DNA of 64,000 nt from Halogranum amylolyticum (GTDB lineage: Archaea > Halobacteriota > Halobacteria > Halobacteriales > Haloferacaceae). The notes below the pieces were generated by a model. That model was not told the origin of the DNA. It made no database searches and saw only the letters and a list, made by a program, of their open reading frames with translations. Where the stretch lies: assembly GCF_900110465.1 (NCBI RefSeq), contig NZ_FODV01000018.1, positions 1 through 64,000 of the forward strand, read 5' to 3'. This document shows, in pieces, positions 1 through 8,788 of the stretch; position 1 is the stretch's first letter, and every line of letters begins with the position of its first letter. The position numbers and the translations under genes are program-made.

Positions 1-163
1 ATTCGTCGGTGAATCCGAGTGTGCGTGTGGTATAGCCCTGTGGGTCAGTATCGACGATGAGGACGTCGTGGCCTCGAGAAGCCAGTGCCCCGGCAATATT
101 GATCGAGTTTGTTGATTTTGCGACGCCGCCTTTCTGGTTCGACACGGCTATATTTACGCTCAT
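1..163 (-). CDS. parA: ParA/Soj-type partition ATPase, N-terminal part (runs off the left edge)
   Basis: The reverse strand encodes the first 54 residues of a ParA-family ATPase, beginning MSVNIAVSNQKGGVAKST. The segment KGGVAKST is a deviant Walker A motif with the signature lysine, followed by a helix rich in Asn and Ala and then VLIVDTDPQGY, the Walker A' strand. The usual third glycine of KGGVGKT is Ala here. ParA proteins segregate plasmids or chromosomes by ATP-driven patterning on DNA, so a parA at this position supports a plasmid or secondary replicon. The start codon lies at 163-161. The partner parB or centromere cannot be seen because the gene leaves the window. Family assignment is secure; the exact replicon it serves is inference. 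Confidence 0.85.
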   Translation of the reverse strand, partial: MSVNIAVSNQKGGVAKSTNSINIAGALASRGHDVLIVDTDPQGYTTRTLGFTDE

Positions 164-273
164 ATCGTTCAAAGAACGATGTTCGCTCTTTCCTTGTAAA
201 TCTATGTCAGACAAATATCGCTCAGACGAGTCTAGCCTCTGATTCTATACTGGTAACGCCCAAAAATGAGGTC

Positions 274-453
274 ATGGAGAGCTTCGGCACTCAGCAGTTC
301 ACGCTGCTCGTGATTGGTGTGGCGATGATTGCCGTCGGATATCTCGGGTTAACCGGGCAGATCATAGATACTGATTATGTGCTTGTGGGATGTTTCATCG
401 CGGTGATGGTGCTGTCATTCTCTCTTGGCCGCCAATCAGCACGTTATGTATAG
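274..453 (+). CDS. Small two-helix membrane protein of unknown function
   Basis: A 59-residue protein starts at ATG 274 (MESFGTQQFTLL). It has two hydrophobic segments, about residues 9-27 and 33-50, separated by a short loop containing Asp, and ends SLGRQSARYV. The reading frame is open upstream to 109, but that part looks unlike protein and overlaps the parA start on the other strand, so the internal ATG is preferred. It is divergent from parA. Small two-helix proteins of this kind are common in haloarchaea and rarely have a known role. I do not recognise a family. Moderate confidence that it is a real gene. Confidence 0.5.
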   Translation: MESFGTQQFTLLVIGVAMIAVGYLGLTGQIIDTDYVLVGCFIAVMVLSFSLGRQSARYV

Positions 454-796
454 CTCTCATTGACCCAGCTTTTGCTCAAAACAAACGCTGTCACGTCAAG
501 GATCATCACTGCGTAGGATTCCCACCGAGCTACCTGCTTTATCATAGCCATACTCACGCAACTCATAGCGGAAGTCTTCGTACTCTTCAACGTCATACGT
601 TTCCTCTCTACTGAAACTTGTGTGTTGAATAGAGCGCGTATATCTCGAGTCGTGAGTCATTCTATCTGCCTAATCACCATCTGGAGAAAAGATGGCGTCA
701 CCAGCGATACCAGTGCAAGAATAAGGAGACACCACCGATACTGCGATCCACAGCGAACTCCGATGCCGGAGGCGAATCCAACGCTTAGATCACCGG
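454..796. other. Intergenic stretch with no recognisable gene
   Basis: These 343 bases separate the small membrane protein from the 3' end of the TrmB-type regulator. Short open frames exist on both strands, but none has a plausible start, composition or family resemblance. I see no clear repeat or hairpin. Confidence 0.4.
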
Positions 797-3010
797 CTAA
801 GTGTTAGAGAAGTACGTATCGTACTCTGCGATGAACGATCGTAGCTCCGCGGATTTGGGATCACGGTTGTGTCGCATGAAGAAACTAGCGACAGAGTTCG
901 CGAGGACGAGTGACGCACCAGGCGACAAGTCCTCCGCGAGTGCGAGCGTCATCCCGCTGAGGAAGTGTTCTTCGGCGTTACGGAGTCGGTGTGGGTCCAC
1001 TACTTGCGGCGCTCTCGCCGAGATTACTTCGTCTGGCGTCGCGACGATGGCACCGTTCTGTGATTGCATAACGTATCGTGAGACGCCGAACCGTTGTCTG
1101 AGACGTTCGACCGTCGGCTCCGTGTCATTACTGTCGTCGAGGAGGACGTCACGGAATCGCCGTGTTTGGCTTCGACTCGCGGTGATTGTCACCCTCGCGA
1201 TATCGTCGAGAGCAGTGAGCGACTCACAGCCACGCTCGATCTCGGCCGATGAGAGGTGGGTAACTTCACCGGGGACGAAGTGAACGTGTTTCGGTGGCGA
1301 GGAGAGTCTCGGCCACAGCTCGGTTCGGAATGCGTCAACGATATCGACCAGTTCGGCCGTTGAGTACCATGAACCGATAGAGAGGACTGCGTTCCCGTCT
1401 ACGTAGCCGGCGAACTCGTTTGCACCGACTCGGTCTTCGATAACTTGCCAGTTGATGTGGTCAAAGTTTGGTTCTGTGAGCAGGAATTTTCGGTCCTCGA
1501 ACCAGACGTAATCGGTGCTTGTCACCTGTCCCAGCGTGACCAGTGTCTGATCTTGAAAAGTGTGAACGAACTCGGAACGAATAGGGTCGCCCAGCCGACC
1601 CATCAGTGTGACGTCGTATCCGAGTTCATCGAAGACGCCGCCGATATGCGCGACGAGGCCACCCGGTTCGGTTCTGGTCTCCCGCCACTCGATGCGGGGA
1701 GGCGCATCACTCGCTTCATACCGGACGAGTTCTTCACGAAACGCGTCGAACTTGCGAATCTGTTTGTAGTCGCCACCTTCCGTCCGGTGGATGAACTCGC
1801 GCATGCGGTCGATGAACGCGTCGAAACAGATAACCGCAGACACGTCGCTGGGAGTGTCCGGCAGTTCCGTTCGACAGGCCTCGAGATGTCGCTGTGTCTC
1901 CGAGTCAATCTCGCTCATGTGCGTTGTACCGTTCTGACGGAGTTTGATTCTGGAAGCAGCGTAATCGACGTTTCTGGCGCCGGCATCGCCAACAGTTACG
2001 ACTGATGAATCGATTGACTCCGCGTCGGTACCGACGTTCACCGTCAGCGATGCACGGATGTCGTACTCGGTGTAATAGTAACTGGTAAGGGTTCCCCGTT
2101 TGGTCACTTTATCCCCGGTCTCCGTGTCATACCCCTCGAACTGGACCTCGAAGGCGTCGACGGGATACGCCGTCGTAAGTAACGATAGGTCGGCTAAACA
2201 ATCTCGAATTCGAATGTACTCCTTCGGGAGAGTCGGCAGTTCCGTTTCGTCGCTGAGTGGAGTAGCTAGCGGCCAGATAGATTCCGAGAGGAATCGGTCA
2301 AGAACCAGCGCCAGACTGGGATTCGTCACGTAGTATCCTTGGCCGTCGTCGTCAACGTGTTCGTAGCCCTCCTGGACCCAGTACAGACCACGCCGCCGGT
2401 CTGCCGTGAGTGCGAAGTCTTCGCGGGTCGAGACAAACCGAACTTTGTCGACGGTGTCCGGTATCGACAACGCTTCGCTGAGATCGTCCGACTCCGGCGA
2501 GACGTTTGAGACTACAAGTCTGATCTGTTGCTCTGTGCAATTCGCGAGATCGTCAACAACCACCCCCAGTTTGCTGATGGGGACGAGCAAGAAGATATCC
2601 CGTTCGGCCGTCTTCATCAGGTCGCCGACGTACCGTTTGATCGTACTCTCGCTCTTGAACAGGGCAACCCCACTTTCAACCTTTTCGACGGTGTCGTGAA
2701 GTTCTTCGAGGTAGGTCTCTGCTTGCGACAATTGATCACGAATCGACGAGAACGATTCGCTGGGATCGACAGCGTAAGCCTTCTGCGGGTAGTCGTCGAT
2801 GACTTCGACCAATCCGCGTTCGCGGAGATTCCCGACGATGTCGTACACCCGTTGTTTGGGGACATCGCTCGCCTCGGCGATGTCGGTCATCGTCTGGGTG
2901 CCTCCTCGAACGAGTGCGAGATACACCTCTGTCTCGTACGTCGTTAGGTCAACATTGGACTGGAGGGTCTCGCGAAGGCGTGCGAGTTTCGCGTCGTCCT
3001 CGGCGGTCAT
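797..3010 (-). CDS. TrmB-type sugar regulator fused to a sugar-kinase-like (PfkB-type) domain
   Basis: This 737-residue protein has three parts. Residues about 15-85 form the winged helix of the TrmB family (YETEVYLALVRGG, then DVPKQRVYDIVGNLRERGLVEV), followed by a coiled segment and a TrmB effector-type region. From about residue 395 the sequence changes to a PfkB/ribokinase-like fold: ICFDAFIDRMREFI resembles the GFDGFVDEI start of one kinase branch, and HIGGVFDELGYDVTLMGRLG resembles the sugar-binding GG segment. At the C-terminus the expected GAGDHF catalytic and anion-hole motif reads NAEEHF (about residue 678), so the catalytic Asp is Glu and both glycines are lost. TrmB proteins bind sugars and control sugar ABC transporters. 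The fused domain is probably a sensor, not an active kinase (inference). The gene is divergent from the fructosidase and transporter genes it most likely controls. Confidence 0.8.
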   Translation of the reverse strand: MTAEDDAKLARLRETLQSNVDLTTYETEVYLALVRGGTQTMTDIAEASDVPKQRVYDIVGNLRERGLVEVIDDYPQKAYAVDPSESFSSIRDQLSQAETYLEELHDTVEKVESGVALFKSESTIKRYVGDLMKTAERDIFLLVPISKLGVVVDDLANCTEQQIRLVVSNVSPESDDLSEALSIPDTVDKVRFVSTREDFALTADRRRGLYWVQEGYEHVDDDGQGYYVTNPSLALVLDRFLSESIWPLATPLSDETELPTLPKEYIRIRDCLADLSLLTTAYPVDAFEVQFEGYDTETGDKVTKRGTLTSYYYTEYDIRASLTVNVGTDAESIDSSVVTVGDAGARNVDYAASRIKLRQNGTTHMSEIDSETQRHLEACRTELPDTPSDVSAVICFDAFIDRMREFIHRTEGGDYKQIRKFDAFREELVRYEASDAPPRIEWRETRTEPGGLVAHIGGVFDELGYDVTLMGRLGDPIRSEFVHTFQDQTLVTLGQVTSTDYVWFEDRKFLLTEPNFDHINWQVIEDRVGANEFAGYVDGNAVLSIGSWYSTAELVDIVDAFRTELWPRLSSPPKHVHFVPGEVTHLSSAEIERGCESLTALDDIARVTITASRSQTRRFRDVLLDDSNDTEPTVERLRQRFGVSRYVMQSQNGAIVATPDEVISARAPQVVDPHRLRNAEEHFLSGMTLALAEDLSPGASLVLANSVASFFMRHNRDPKSAELRSFIAEYDTYFSNT

Positions 3011-3128
3011 TGGCCTATTCTCGTACTACTACGGTAAGCCATTTGCTGATCTAGACTCGGTCTCGGTAGCACGTGTCGTAGTAACGCGACCGACACACAT
3101 AATACTATAGACTTTCCTCACGATAGTT
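3011..3128. promoter_or_regulatory. Divergent promoter/operator region between the TrmB fusion and the GH32 operon
   Basis: The 118-base gap holds a TATA-like A/T run at about 3099-3108, 20-30 bases before the GTG at 3129, fitting a leaderless haloarchaeal transcript. An imperfect inverted repeat, TACTACG near 3028 and CGTAGTA near 3077, flanks the promoter and could be the site bound by the regulator. Haloarchaeal TrmB is known to bind split palindromes containing TACT and AGTA; the match here is only partial. Confidence 0.45.
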
Positions 3129-5249
3129 GTGAATATGGAATCCAGATATGGCCATGAACTCCATGAGGCCACTCATCGAACGGCGCGCCTGATTGTCGAG
3201 AGAGACGAACACAGCAGGTCGGCTGACGAGACGGTGTCACTGTCCGACCTTGCGAACGACGAACTCGCTGAGTACGACGTTCTGTGGTGGCATCGAGAAC
3301 AGCCGATGGGTAGTTCCGCCCGAGCACGACTCGATGACGCCAGTAACAGTCTTCGTGAGTTCCTCTCCGCAGGTGGCGGTCTCTTGCTGACCCATGGAGC
3401 GGTTGAGGCAGCAGAAGCGCTCGGTATCGAGACGAGTCGACCGGATGTGGTCGAGCAGACGGACGCCGAAGAGTCCGGATTTCTGGTCCGGCCGCAGTAT
3501 AAGCACCATCCCATCTTCGAGGGTATCGACACGCTCAGACCGGAGCCCGCACCCGCAAGTGATGCTGTAACTGTCGCTTACGACTCACTCTACCCGCGCG
3601 ATGCAGACGTCCTCGCATCTCGTCATCTCGACGGTGAGGACTGCCCGAGCGAATCGTCCATTTTGTGCTGGACTGTCGGGGATGGACGCGTCGTCGGTGT
3701 TGGAAGCGATCTCTCCGGCCGACACACCGAGACGCAGCGGCGACTGTTCAAGAACTGTCTCGCCTACGCTGCGGGGGCCGAAGAAGCCCCAGCGACGACA
3801 GGCCGACCGAAGGACCGCGAAGAGTTCGAAGCCCTCCGTGAAGTGGTTCCAGACGAGAATCACCGGCCAGCGTATCACTTTACTGCGCCGGCGAACTGGC
3901 TCAACGACCCCAACGGGCTGGTGCAGTGGAACGGCCGGTACCATCTGTTCTACCAGTACAATCCCGCAGGGCCGTTTCACGGGAGCATCCACTGGGGACA
4001 CGCCGTCTCCGACGATCTCGTCTCTTGGACCGACGAACCGGTCGCACTCGCGCCGGACCAAGACGGTCCGGACGCCGACGGCGTCTGGTCCGGATGTTTC
4101 GTAGACGACGATGGGACGCCCACGGTGATGTATACCGGTGGCGCGAGTAACGACCAGTTACCCTGTCTTGCACGGGCCACCGACGGCGCGTTGCGAAACT
4201 GGAAGAAGGATCCGCGAAACCCGCTGATTCAGCGGGTGCCCGATGAGGTAGATATCCTCCAGACTATCGATTGGGACTACGAGTTTCGCGACCATTGTGT
4301 CTGGCGAGAAGACGAGACGTGGTACCAGGTAATCGGCTCGGGTATCGACGGTGAAGGAGGCGCAGCTCTCCTCTTCGAGTCAGACGACCTGCTCGAGTGG
4401 GAATACTGCCACCCGTTGCTCACCGGCGATTGGCGACGCACGGGACCGATGTGGGAGTGTCCCGAGTTGCTTCGGTTCGACAACGGCGCGGTGCTGCACG
4501 TCTCCGACTACTCCAAGGTCGTCTGGTTCGCCGGCGAGTACGATGAGTCGACCCGTCAGTTCGACTCGGAGGAGACCGGTCTGCTCGACCACGGCGTCTT
4601 CTACGCACCGCAGTCGTTCGTGGATGACGACGGACGGACCCTGATGTTCGGCTGGCTAAAAGAGGACCGCGACGGGGAAGCCCAGTGGGACGCCGGGTGG
4701 TCCGGCGCCATGTCGTTACCTCGCGTCGTCTCACTCACTGAAGACGGAGCACTCCAATACTCGCTTCCGGAGGAAATCCAGAGGCTGCGCGAGACGCACC
4801 ATTCGTACGCTGATCTCACAATATCTCCAGACGAACCGACGACGCTCTCCCCCGTCGAGGGTGACATGCTGGAGTTGAAACTCACCGTCGATGCGACGAA
4901 CGTCGGCGAGTTCGGTATCGTCCTCCGCGAGACGCCAGATGGATCGGAGCGGACGGTGGTGCGGTGTAATATCCGAAAACGAACAGTGACCGTCGATCGA
5001 TCGCAGTCCTCTCTAAGCGACGCCGTCAACGATCAACCTCACTCGATGCCTGTCTCACTCGAATCCGACGGGTCGCTGTCGCTTCATCTCTACTTAGATC
5101 GATCGGTCTTGGAACTGTTCGCGAACGATGCACAGGCGCTCGCCACCCGCATCTATCCGACCCGTGAGGACAGCACCGGCGTCTCACTGTACGCCGCCGA
5201 CACCGACGTATCGGTTGAGGCGCTCGAAATCTGGGATCTTGGAGCCTAA
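3129..5249 (+). CDS. GH32 beta-fructosidase (levanase/sucrose hydrolase type) with an N-terminal GATase/ThuA-like domain
   Basis: The 706-residue enzyme should hydrolyse fructosyl bonds in sucrose, inulin or levan. Residues about 245-540 form the GH32 five-bladed propeller: the nucleophile motif WLNDPNG is at about residue 258, and the acid/base motif ECPEL at about 443. The middle RDP motif, usually the transition-state stabiliser, appears as RDH in EFRDHCVW. A C-terminal beta-sandwich follows (about 560-706) with the typical LELFAND segment. The first 220 residues are unusual for the family and look like a class I glutamine-amidotransferase/ThuA-like fold (YDVLWWHRE, GGGLLLTHGA, GDGRVVGVGSDL). 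No signal peptide is visible, so it is probably cytoplasmic. The start is GTG 3129 or ATG 3135. It leads the transporter operon. Confidence 0.9.
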   Translation: MNMESRYGHELHEATHRTARLIVERDEHSRSADETVSLSDLANDELAEYDVLWWHREQPMGSSARARLDDASNSLREFLSAGGGLLLTHGAVEAAEALGIETSRPDVVEQTDAEESGFLVRPQYKHHPIFEGIDTLRPEPAPASDAVTVAYDSLYPRDADVLASRHLDGEDCPSESSILCWTVGDGRVVGVGSDLSGRHTETQRRLFKNCLAYAAGAEEAPATTGRPKDREEFEALREVVPDENHRPAYHFTAPANWLNDPNGLVQWNGRYHLFYQYNPAGPFHGSIHWGHAVSDDLVSWTDEPVALAPDQDGPDADGVWSGCFVDDDGTPTVMYTGGASNDQLPCLARATDGALRNWKKDPRNPLIQRVPDEVDILQTIDWDYEFRDHCVWREDETWYQVIGSGIDGEGGAALLFESDDLLEWEYCHPLLTGDWRRTGPMWECPELLRFDNGAVLHVSDYSKVVWFAGEYDESTRQFDSEETGLLDHGVFYAPQSFVDDDGRTLMFGWLKEDRDGEAQWDAGWSGAMSLPRVVSLTEDGALQYSLPEEIQRLRETHHSYADLTISPDEPTTLSPVEGDMLELKLTVDATNVGEFGIVLRETPDGSERTVVRCNIRKRTVTVDRSQSSLSDAVNDQPHSMPVSLESDGSLSLHLYLDRSVLELFANDAQALATRIYPTREDSTGVSLYAADTDVSVEALEIWDLGA

Positions 5250-5309
5250 GAAGAATTAATCACTTTCGTTGGGAAAGCTTGAAATAGCTGCGTGATAACG
5301 GTTGTGTCG

Positions 5310-6449
5310 ATGAGTGGAATAACAATTGACCATGTACGAAAGGAGTATGACTCCGACTCCGGTCCGATACGTGCCGTCGACGACGTGAGCCTGGACGTCG
5401 AGGACGGGGAGTTCCTCACTATCGTGGGGCCATCCGGGTCGGGGAAATCCACGCTTCTTCGGATGATCGCGGGGCTAGAGGACATCACGAAGGGCGAGAT
5501 CAGAATCGGCGACACCGTTGTGAACAACATCGCACCGCAGAACCGCGGTGTCGCGATGGTGTTCCAAAACTACGCGCTGTACCCGCACATGAGCGTTCGT
5601 CAGAACATGTCCTACGGGCTGAAACTGACTACGGACCTCGGTAGCGAGGAGATCTCCCGACGAGTCGAGGACACTGCGGAGATGATGGGCATTGGGGACC
5701 TCCTCGACAAAAAACCGAACAACCTCTCGGGCGGTCAACAACAGCGTGTCGCGACCGGACGTGCTATCGTTCGCCAGCCCAAGGTGTTCCTGTTCGATGA
5801 ACCCCTCTCAAACCTGGATGCGAAGCTTCGTCTCCACATGCGGACCGAACTCCAGCGCATTCAGGAGGAGCTAGAGACCACGTCCGTGTACGTCACCCAC
5901 GATCAGACCGAGGCGATGACGATGTCCGACCGCATCGTCATCCTCTCGGATGGGACAATCCAGCAGGTAGGCACGCCCGCCGAGGTGTACGCTGAACCGG
6001 TTAACAGATTCGTCGCAGACTTCATCGGGTCGCCGTCGATGAACTTCTTCGACGTGGAACTCGCGGGAGAGGCTCTGCACGGCGAGGACTTCGAGTATCA
6101 GATACCATCCGAACTAGCTGCGACTGTCGAGGCGAATAGCGTGAGCGACGCTCTCGTTCTCGGTATCAGACCTGAGCACATCAGCGTTGAGTCGGACGGA
6201 GAAGACACCATCACAGCGGAACTCGATGTCCTCGAACACGAGGGGAGCGACAACTACCTCTATCTCTCGAAGGGTAACACGGAGTGGACGGTCCGTGTCG
6301 ACGGCAATACCCGCTTCGAGTGGGGCGAATCCGTCGAGTTCACGCTCCCTTCGGAACACCTCCACGTGTTCGACGCTGAGACAGGTGAGAATCTTGTCGT
6401 AGACGAGGGTATGACGGCTCAGACCGACGAATCTTCCGTGACCGTATAG
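5310..6449 (+). CDS. CUT1 sugar ABC transporter ATPase (MalK/UgpC type)
   Basis: This protein of about 379 residues energises import by the two permeases downstream. It shows Walker A GPSGSGKST (about residue 40), the Q-loop MVFQNYALYP, the signature LSGGQQQR (about 140), Walker B VFLFDEP and the switch histidine in VTHDQTEAMT. The C-terminal third is the regulatory OB-fold region typical of MalK-type ATPases. The start is ATG 5310 (MSGITIDHV); the frame continues upstream to 5292, but that start is less natural. It follows the fructosidase gene by 60 bases and precedes the binding protein, so one transcript is likely. The substrate is probably fructose, sucrose or fructo-oligosaccharides, judged only from the neighbouring GH32 gene. 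Confidence 0.92.
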   Translation: MSGITIDHVRKEYDSDSGPIRAVDDVSLDVEDGEFLTIVGPSGSGKSTLLRMIAGLEDITKGEIRIGDTVVNNIAPQNRGVAMVFQNYALYPHMSVRQNMSYGLKLTTDLGSEEISRRVEDTAEMMGIGDLLDKKPNNLSGGQQQRVATGRAIVRQPKVFLFDEPLSNLDAKLRLHMRTELQRIQEELETTSVYVTHDQTEAMTMSDRIVILSDGTIQQVGTPAEVYAEPVNRFVADFIGSPSMNFFDVELAGEALHGEDFEYQIPSELAATVEANSVSDALVLGIRPEHISVESDGEDTITAELDVLEHEGSDNYLYLSKGNTEWTVRVDGNTRFEWGESVEFTLPSEHLHVFDAETGENLVVDEGMTAQTDESSVTV

Positions 6450-6492
6450 TACGATTGAACAGCGATGACAATCCAATACGAGACCAGCGACC

Positions 6493-7854
6493 ATGACAAG
6501 TTTAGACAACACAAACGGTAAGAAGAACCGGACGACGATCGACCGCCGCCGCGTGCTGAGTGCCTGCGGCGCTACACTCGCAACGGGCCTCGCAGGATGT
6601 GCCGGCCTGACCGGCGGCAGCGGTAGTGACGGGGGCGGCTCGAGCGGCGACGTTGAGATAGACTACTGGATGTACTTCGGTGCACAGGAACGCGAAGAGA
6701 TGACCGCGCTGATCAAGGAGTTCAACTCTCTCGATAACGGGATACATGTCAACGAACAAGGCATCCCGTTCTCAGAATTCCTCAACAAGCTGTTCACCGC
6801 TGCCAATTCTGGCAACGCACCCCACGTCGCGAGCTACTACGGGTCGTACGGCCGCCACCTGGAGCCGATCACTCACCCTATCGACGACTATCTCTCGAAC
6901 GGCGCGAAGAACAAGTACTTCGACATCGCCTGGGAGAATCTGCAGGTGGAGGGGTCGACGTACGCCCTGCCCATCGACATACATGGAAAGGCACTGTACA
7001 CGAACGACAGCGTGCTGGAGTCAGCGGGCGTGGACCCCGACTTCACCGACTGGAACGCGTTCTCGAGCGCTTGCGACACAATCGTAAGCGACACTGATGC
7101 CCGTGCGTTCTCGTTCCTCAACTGGAAGAGCGGACAGGCGGCGTTCCGGGCGTATCTCATTGCGCTGACGCAGGCCGGCGGCGATGTCGTCACCGGCGAA
7201 CCAGGGAATTACCAAGTGGCCTACGACAGTGAGGTCGGCAAACAGACAGCGGAGCTGATGACCAAGGTTACGGGCGATTTCGGCTGGGACGTCCCGCAGT
7301 TCCAGAGCGATTCCGCGCGCGTTGAGGATTTCCTCGCCGGCGATCTCGCGACGTTCATCGCTGGGACGTGGTCGGTCAACAACTTCGAGAACGAGGACGG
7401 TGAGCTTCCAGAAGACCTCTCGTTCAGCTTCCAGAAGCCGTTCTTCTTCCCCGGCGAGGGCGACGACGTGGCGTGGTGCGAATCGAACTCGCTGTACTTT
7501 CCGACGAACCCCGACCACTCCGAGGAGGAGAAGCAGGCGGCCGTCGAGTTCGCCGAGTACGTCACGCAGAACAACACGCTGTGGGCCTCCGCGGGCGGTC
7601 ACCTGCCCGCCGCCGAAGCCGTCGCCACCTCCAGCGAGGTCAAGAACACTCCACTGTGGAAGGAGTACGGGACCATCAAGACGATGTACGAGATGGTCTC
7701 CAACAAGAAGGTCCGTTACCAGCCGAAGACGTCGATACACATCAACAGCGACCGATTCTGGGGACCGTTCCTCGACATGTACATCCAGAACACGGACGTG
7801 CAGTCGGGCGTGACGACGAGCGCTAACGCGCTCAAACAGGCACTCGAACAGTAG
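6493..7854 (+). CDS. Sugar ABC transporter substrate-binding lipoprotein
   Basis: This 453-residue extracellular solute-binding protein of the CUT1 (MalE/UgpB) type starts at ATG 6493. The N-terminus carries a twin-arginine-like segment (DRRRVLSACGATL) and lipobox LAGC, so the mature protein would be anchored outside the membrane through a lipidated Cys. A Gly/Ser-rich linker follows, and the binding fold begins near VEIDYWMYFG. Typical family segments include SGNAPHVASYYGS and the C-terminal repeats around NNTLWASAGGHLPA. It sits between the ATPase and two permeases in the canonical CUT1 arrangement. It should deliver a sugar, most likely a fructoside given the GH32 neighbour. Confidence 0.92.
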   Translation: MTSLDNTNGKKNRTTIDRRRVLSACGATLATGLAGCAGLTGGSGSDGGGSSGDVEIDYWMYFGAQEREEMTALIKEFNSLDNGIHVNEQGIPFSEFLNKLFTAANSGNAPHVASYYGSYGRHLEPITHPIDDYLSNGAKNKYFDIAWENLQVEGSTYALPIDIHGKALYTNDSVLESAGVDPDFTDWNAFSSACDTIVSDTDARAFSFLNWKSGQAAFRAYLIALTQAGGDVVTGEPGNYQVAYDSEVGKQTAELMTKVTGDFGWDVPQFQSDSARVEDFLAGDLATFIAGTWSVNNFENEDGELPEDLSFSFQKPFFFPGEGDDVAWCESNSLYFPTNPDHSEEEKQAAVEFAEYVTQNNTLWASAGGHLPAAEAVATSSEVKNTPLWKEYGTIKTMYEMVSNKKVRYQPKTSIHINSDRFWGPFLDMYIQNTDVQSGVTTSANALKQALEQ

Positions 7855-7864
7855 GTACACCAAT

Positions 7865-8788
7865 ATGAGTAACGTTGAAACGGTGGCGGACGCTGGGACC
7901 GCGAGCCGCTGGGAACAGTTGTTCGACCGATCGACGCGAGAGCTGCTTGTCGGGCTCCTGTTTGCAGCTCCGTACCTCGCGCTGTTCACAGTGTTCCTTC
8001 TGTACCCCCTGCTGAAGGGGCTGTACATGAGCCTGCACGAGTGGAACTTCCTCGAACCGTCGAAGTCGACGTTCGTCGGCTTGGAGAACTACGCGAGACT
8101 GCTGAACGACCCAGCGTTCTGGAACGCACTGTGGAACACGCTGGAGTTCGTCGGGATGACTGTTCCCCTCATCGTGGGGCTTAGCCTCGTCCTCGCGTTG
8201 GGCTTGAACCAGGAACTGAAAGGGAGCCGCATTCTGCAGTTCATCTACTTCAGTCCGTACGTACTGACAGTTGCCGTCGTGGGTATCGTCTGGGCGCAGA
8301 TGTTCGCTCAGAGCGGAGTCGGGACGCAGTACTTCAGCTGGTTGTTCTCGGGGTCACCCCTGAACTCGAAGTTCTGGGCGATGCCGGTCATCGTCATTAC
8401 GACGGTATGGTGGCAGGCGGGCTTCTACTTCGCCGTCCTGCTCGCATCTCGACAGAACGTGCCCGAACGACTTTACGAAGCGGCGAGACTCGACGGTGCC
8501 GGACCGTGGCGCATGTTCAGGGACGTCACGCTCCCGCACATGAAGAACGGACTCCTGTTCGTCGTCATCGCTTCGACCATCTTCCAGTTCCAAGTGTTCG
8601 GACAACCCTACCTAATGACGAAGGGTGGACCGGTCGGCAATACGGAGACGCTCGTCTACTACCTCTACCAGCTCGGGTTCCAGACACGTGAACTCGGCTT
8701 CGGATCTGCAGTGGGGTACACCCTGCTGTTGATACTAATCGGCGTATCGGCACTGAACTACGTTATCGTGGGGACCAACGATGAGTAA
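7865..8788 (+). CDS. Sugar ABC transporter permease (MalF/UgpA type)
   Basis: The 307-residue membrane protein has six predicted helices, the first near residues 30-55 (LLFAAPYLALFTVFLLYPLL). The EAA loop that docks on the ATPase is visible as YEAARLDGAGPWRMFRDVTLP (about residue 205). It begins 10 bases after the binding-protein stop and overlaps the next permease by 8 bases, which indicates a polycistronic message and translational coupling. Together with the next gene it forms the transmembrane channel. Family and role in sugar uptake are clear; the substrate is inferred from context. Confidence 0.92.
   Translation: MSNVETVADAGTASRWEQLFDRSTRELLVGLLFAAPYLALFTVFLLYPLLKGLYMSLHEWNFLEPSKSTFVGLENYARLLNDPAFWNALWNTLEFVGMTVPLIVGLSLVLALGLNQELKGSRILQFIYFSPYVLTVAVVGIVWAQMFAQSGVGTQYFSWLFSGSPLNSKFWAMPVIVITTVWWQAGFYFAVLLASRQNVPERLYEAARLDGAGPWRMFRDVTLPHMKNGLLFVVIASTIFQFQVFGQPYLMTKGGPVGNTETLVYYLYQLGFQTRELGFGSAVGYTLLLILIGVSALNYVIVGTNDE

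Noticed and set aside
801..2005. Long forward frames antisense to the TrmB fusion (801-1283, 1445-2005)
   Set aside because: They are shadows of a high-GC coding region on the other strand and have no family features or promoter.
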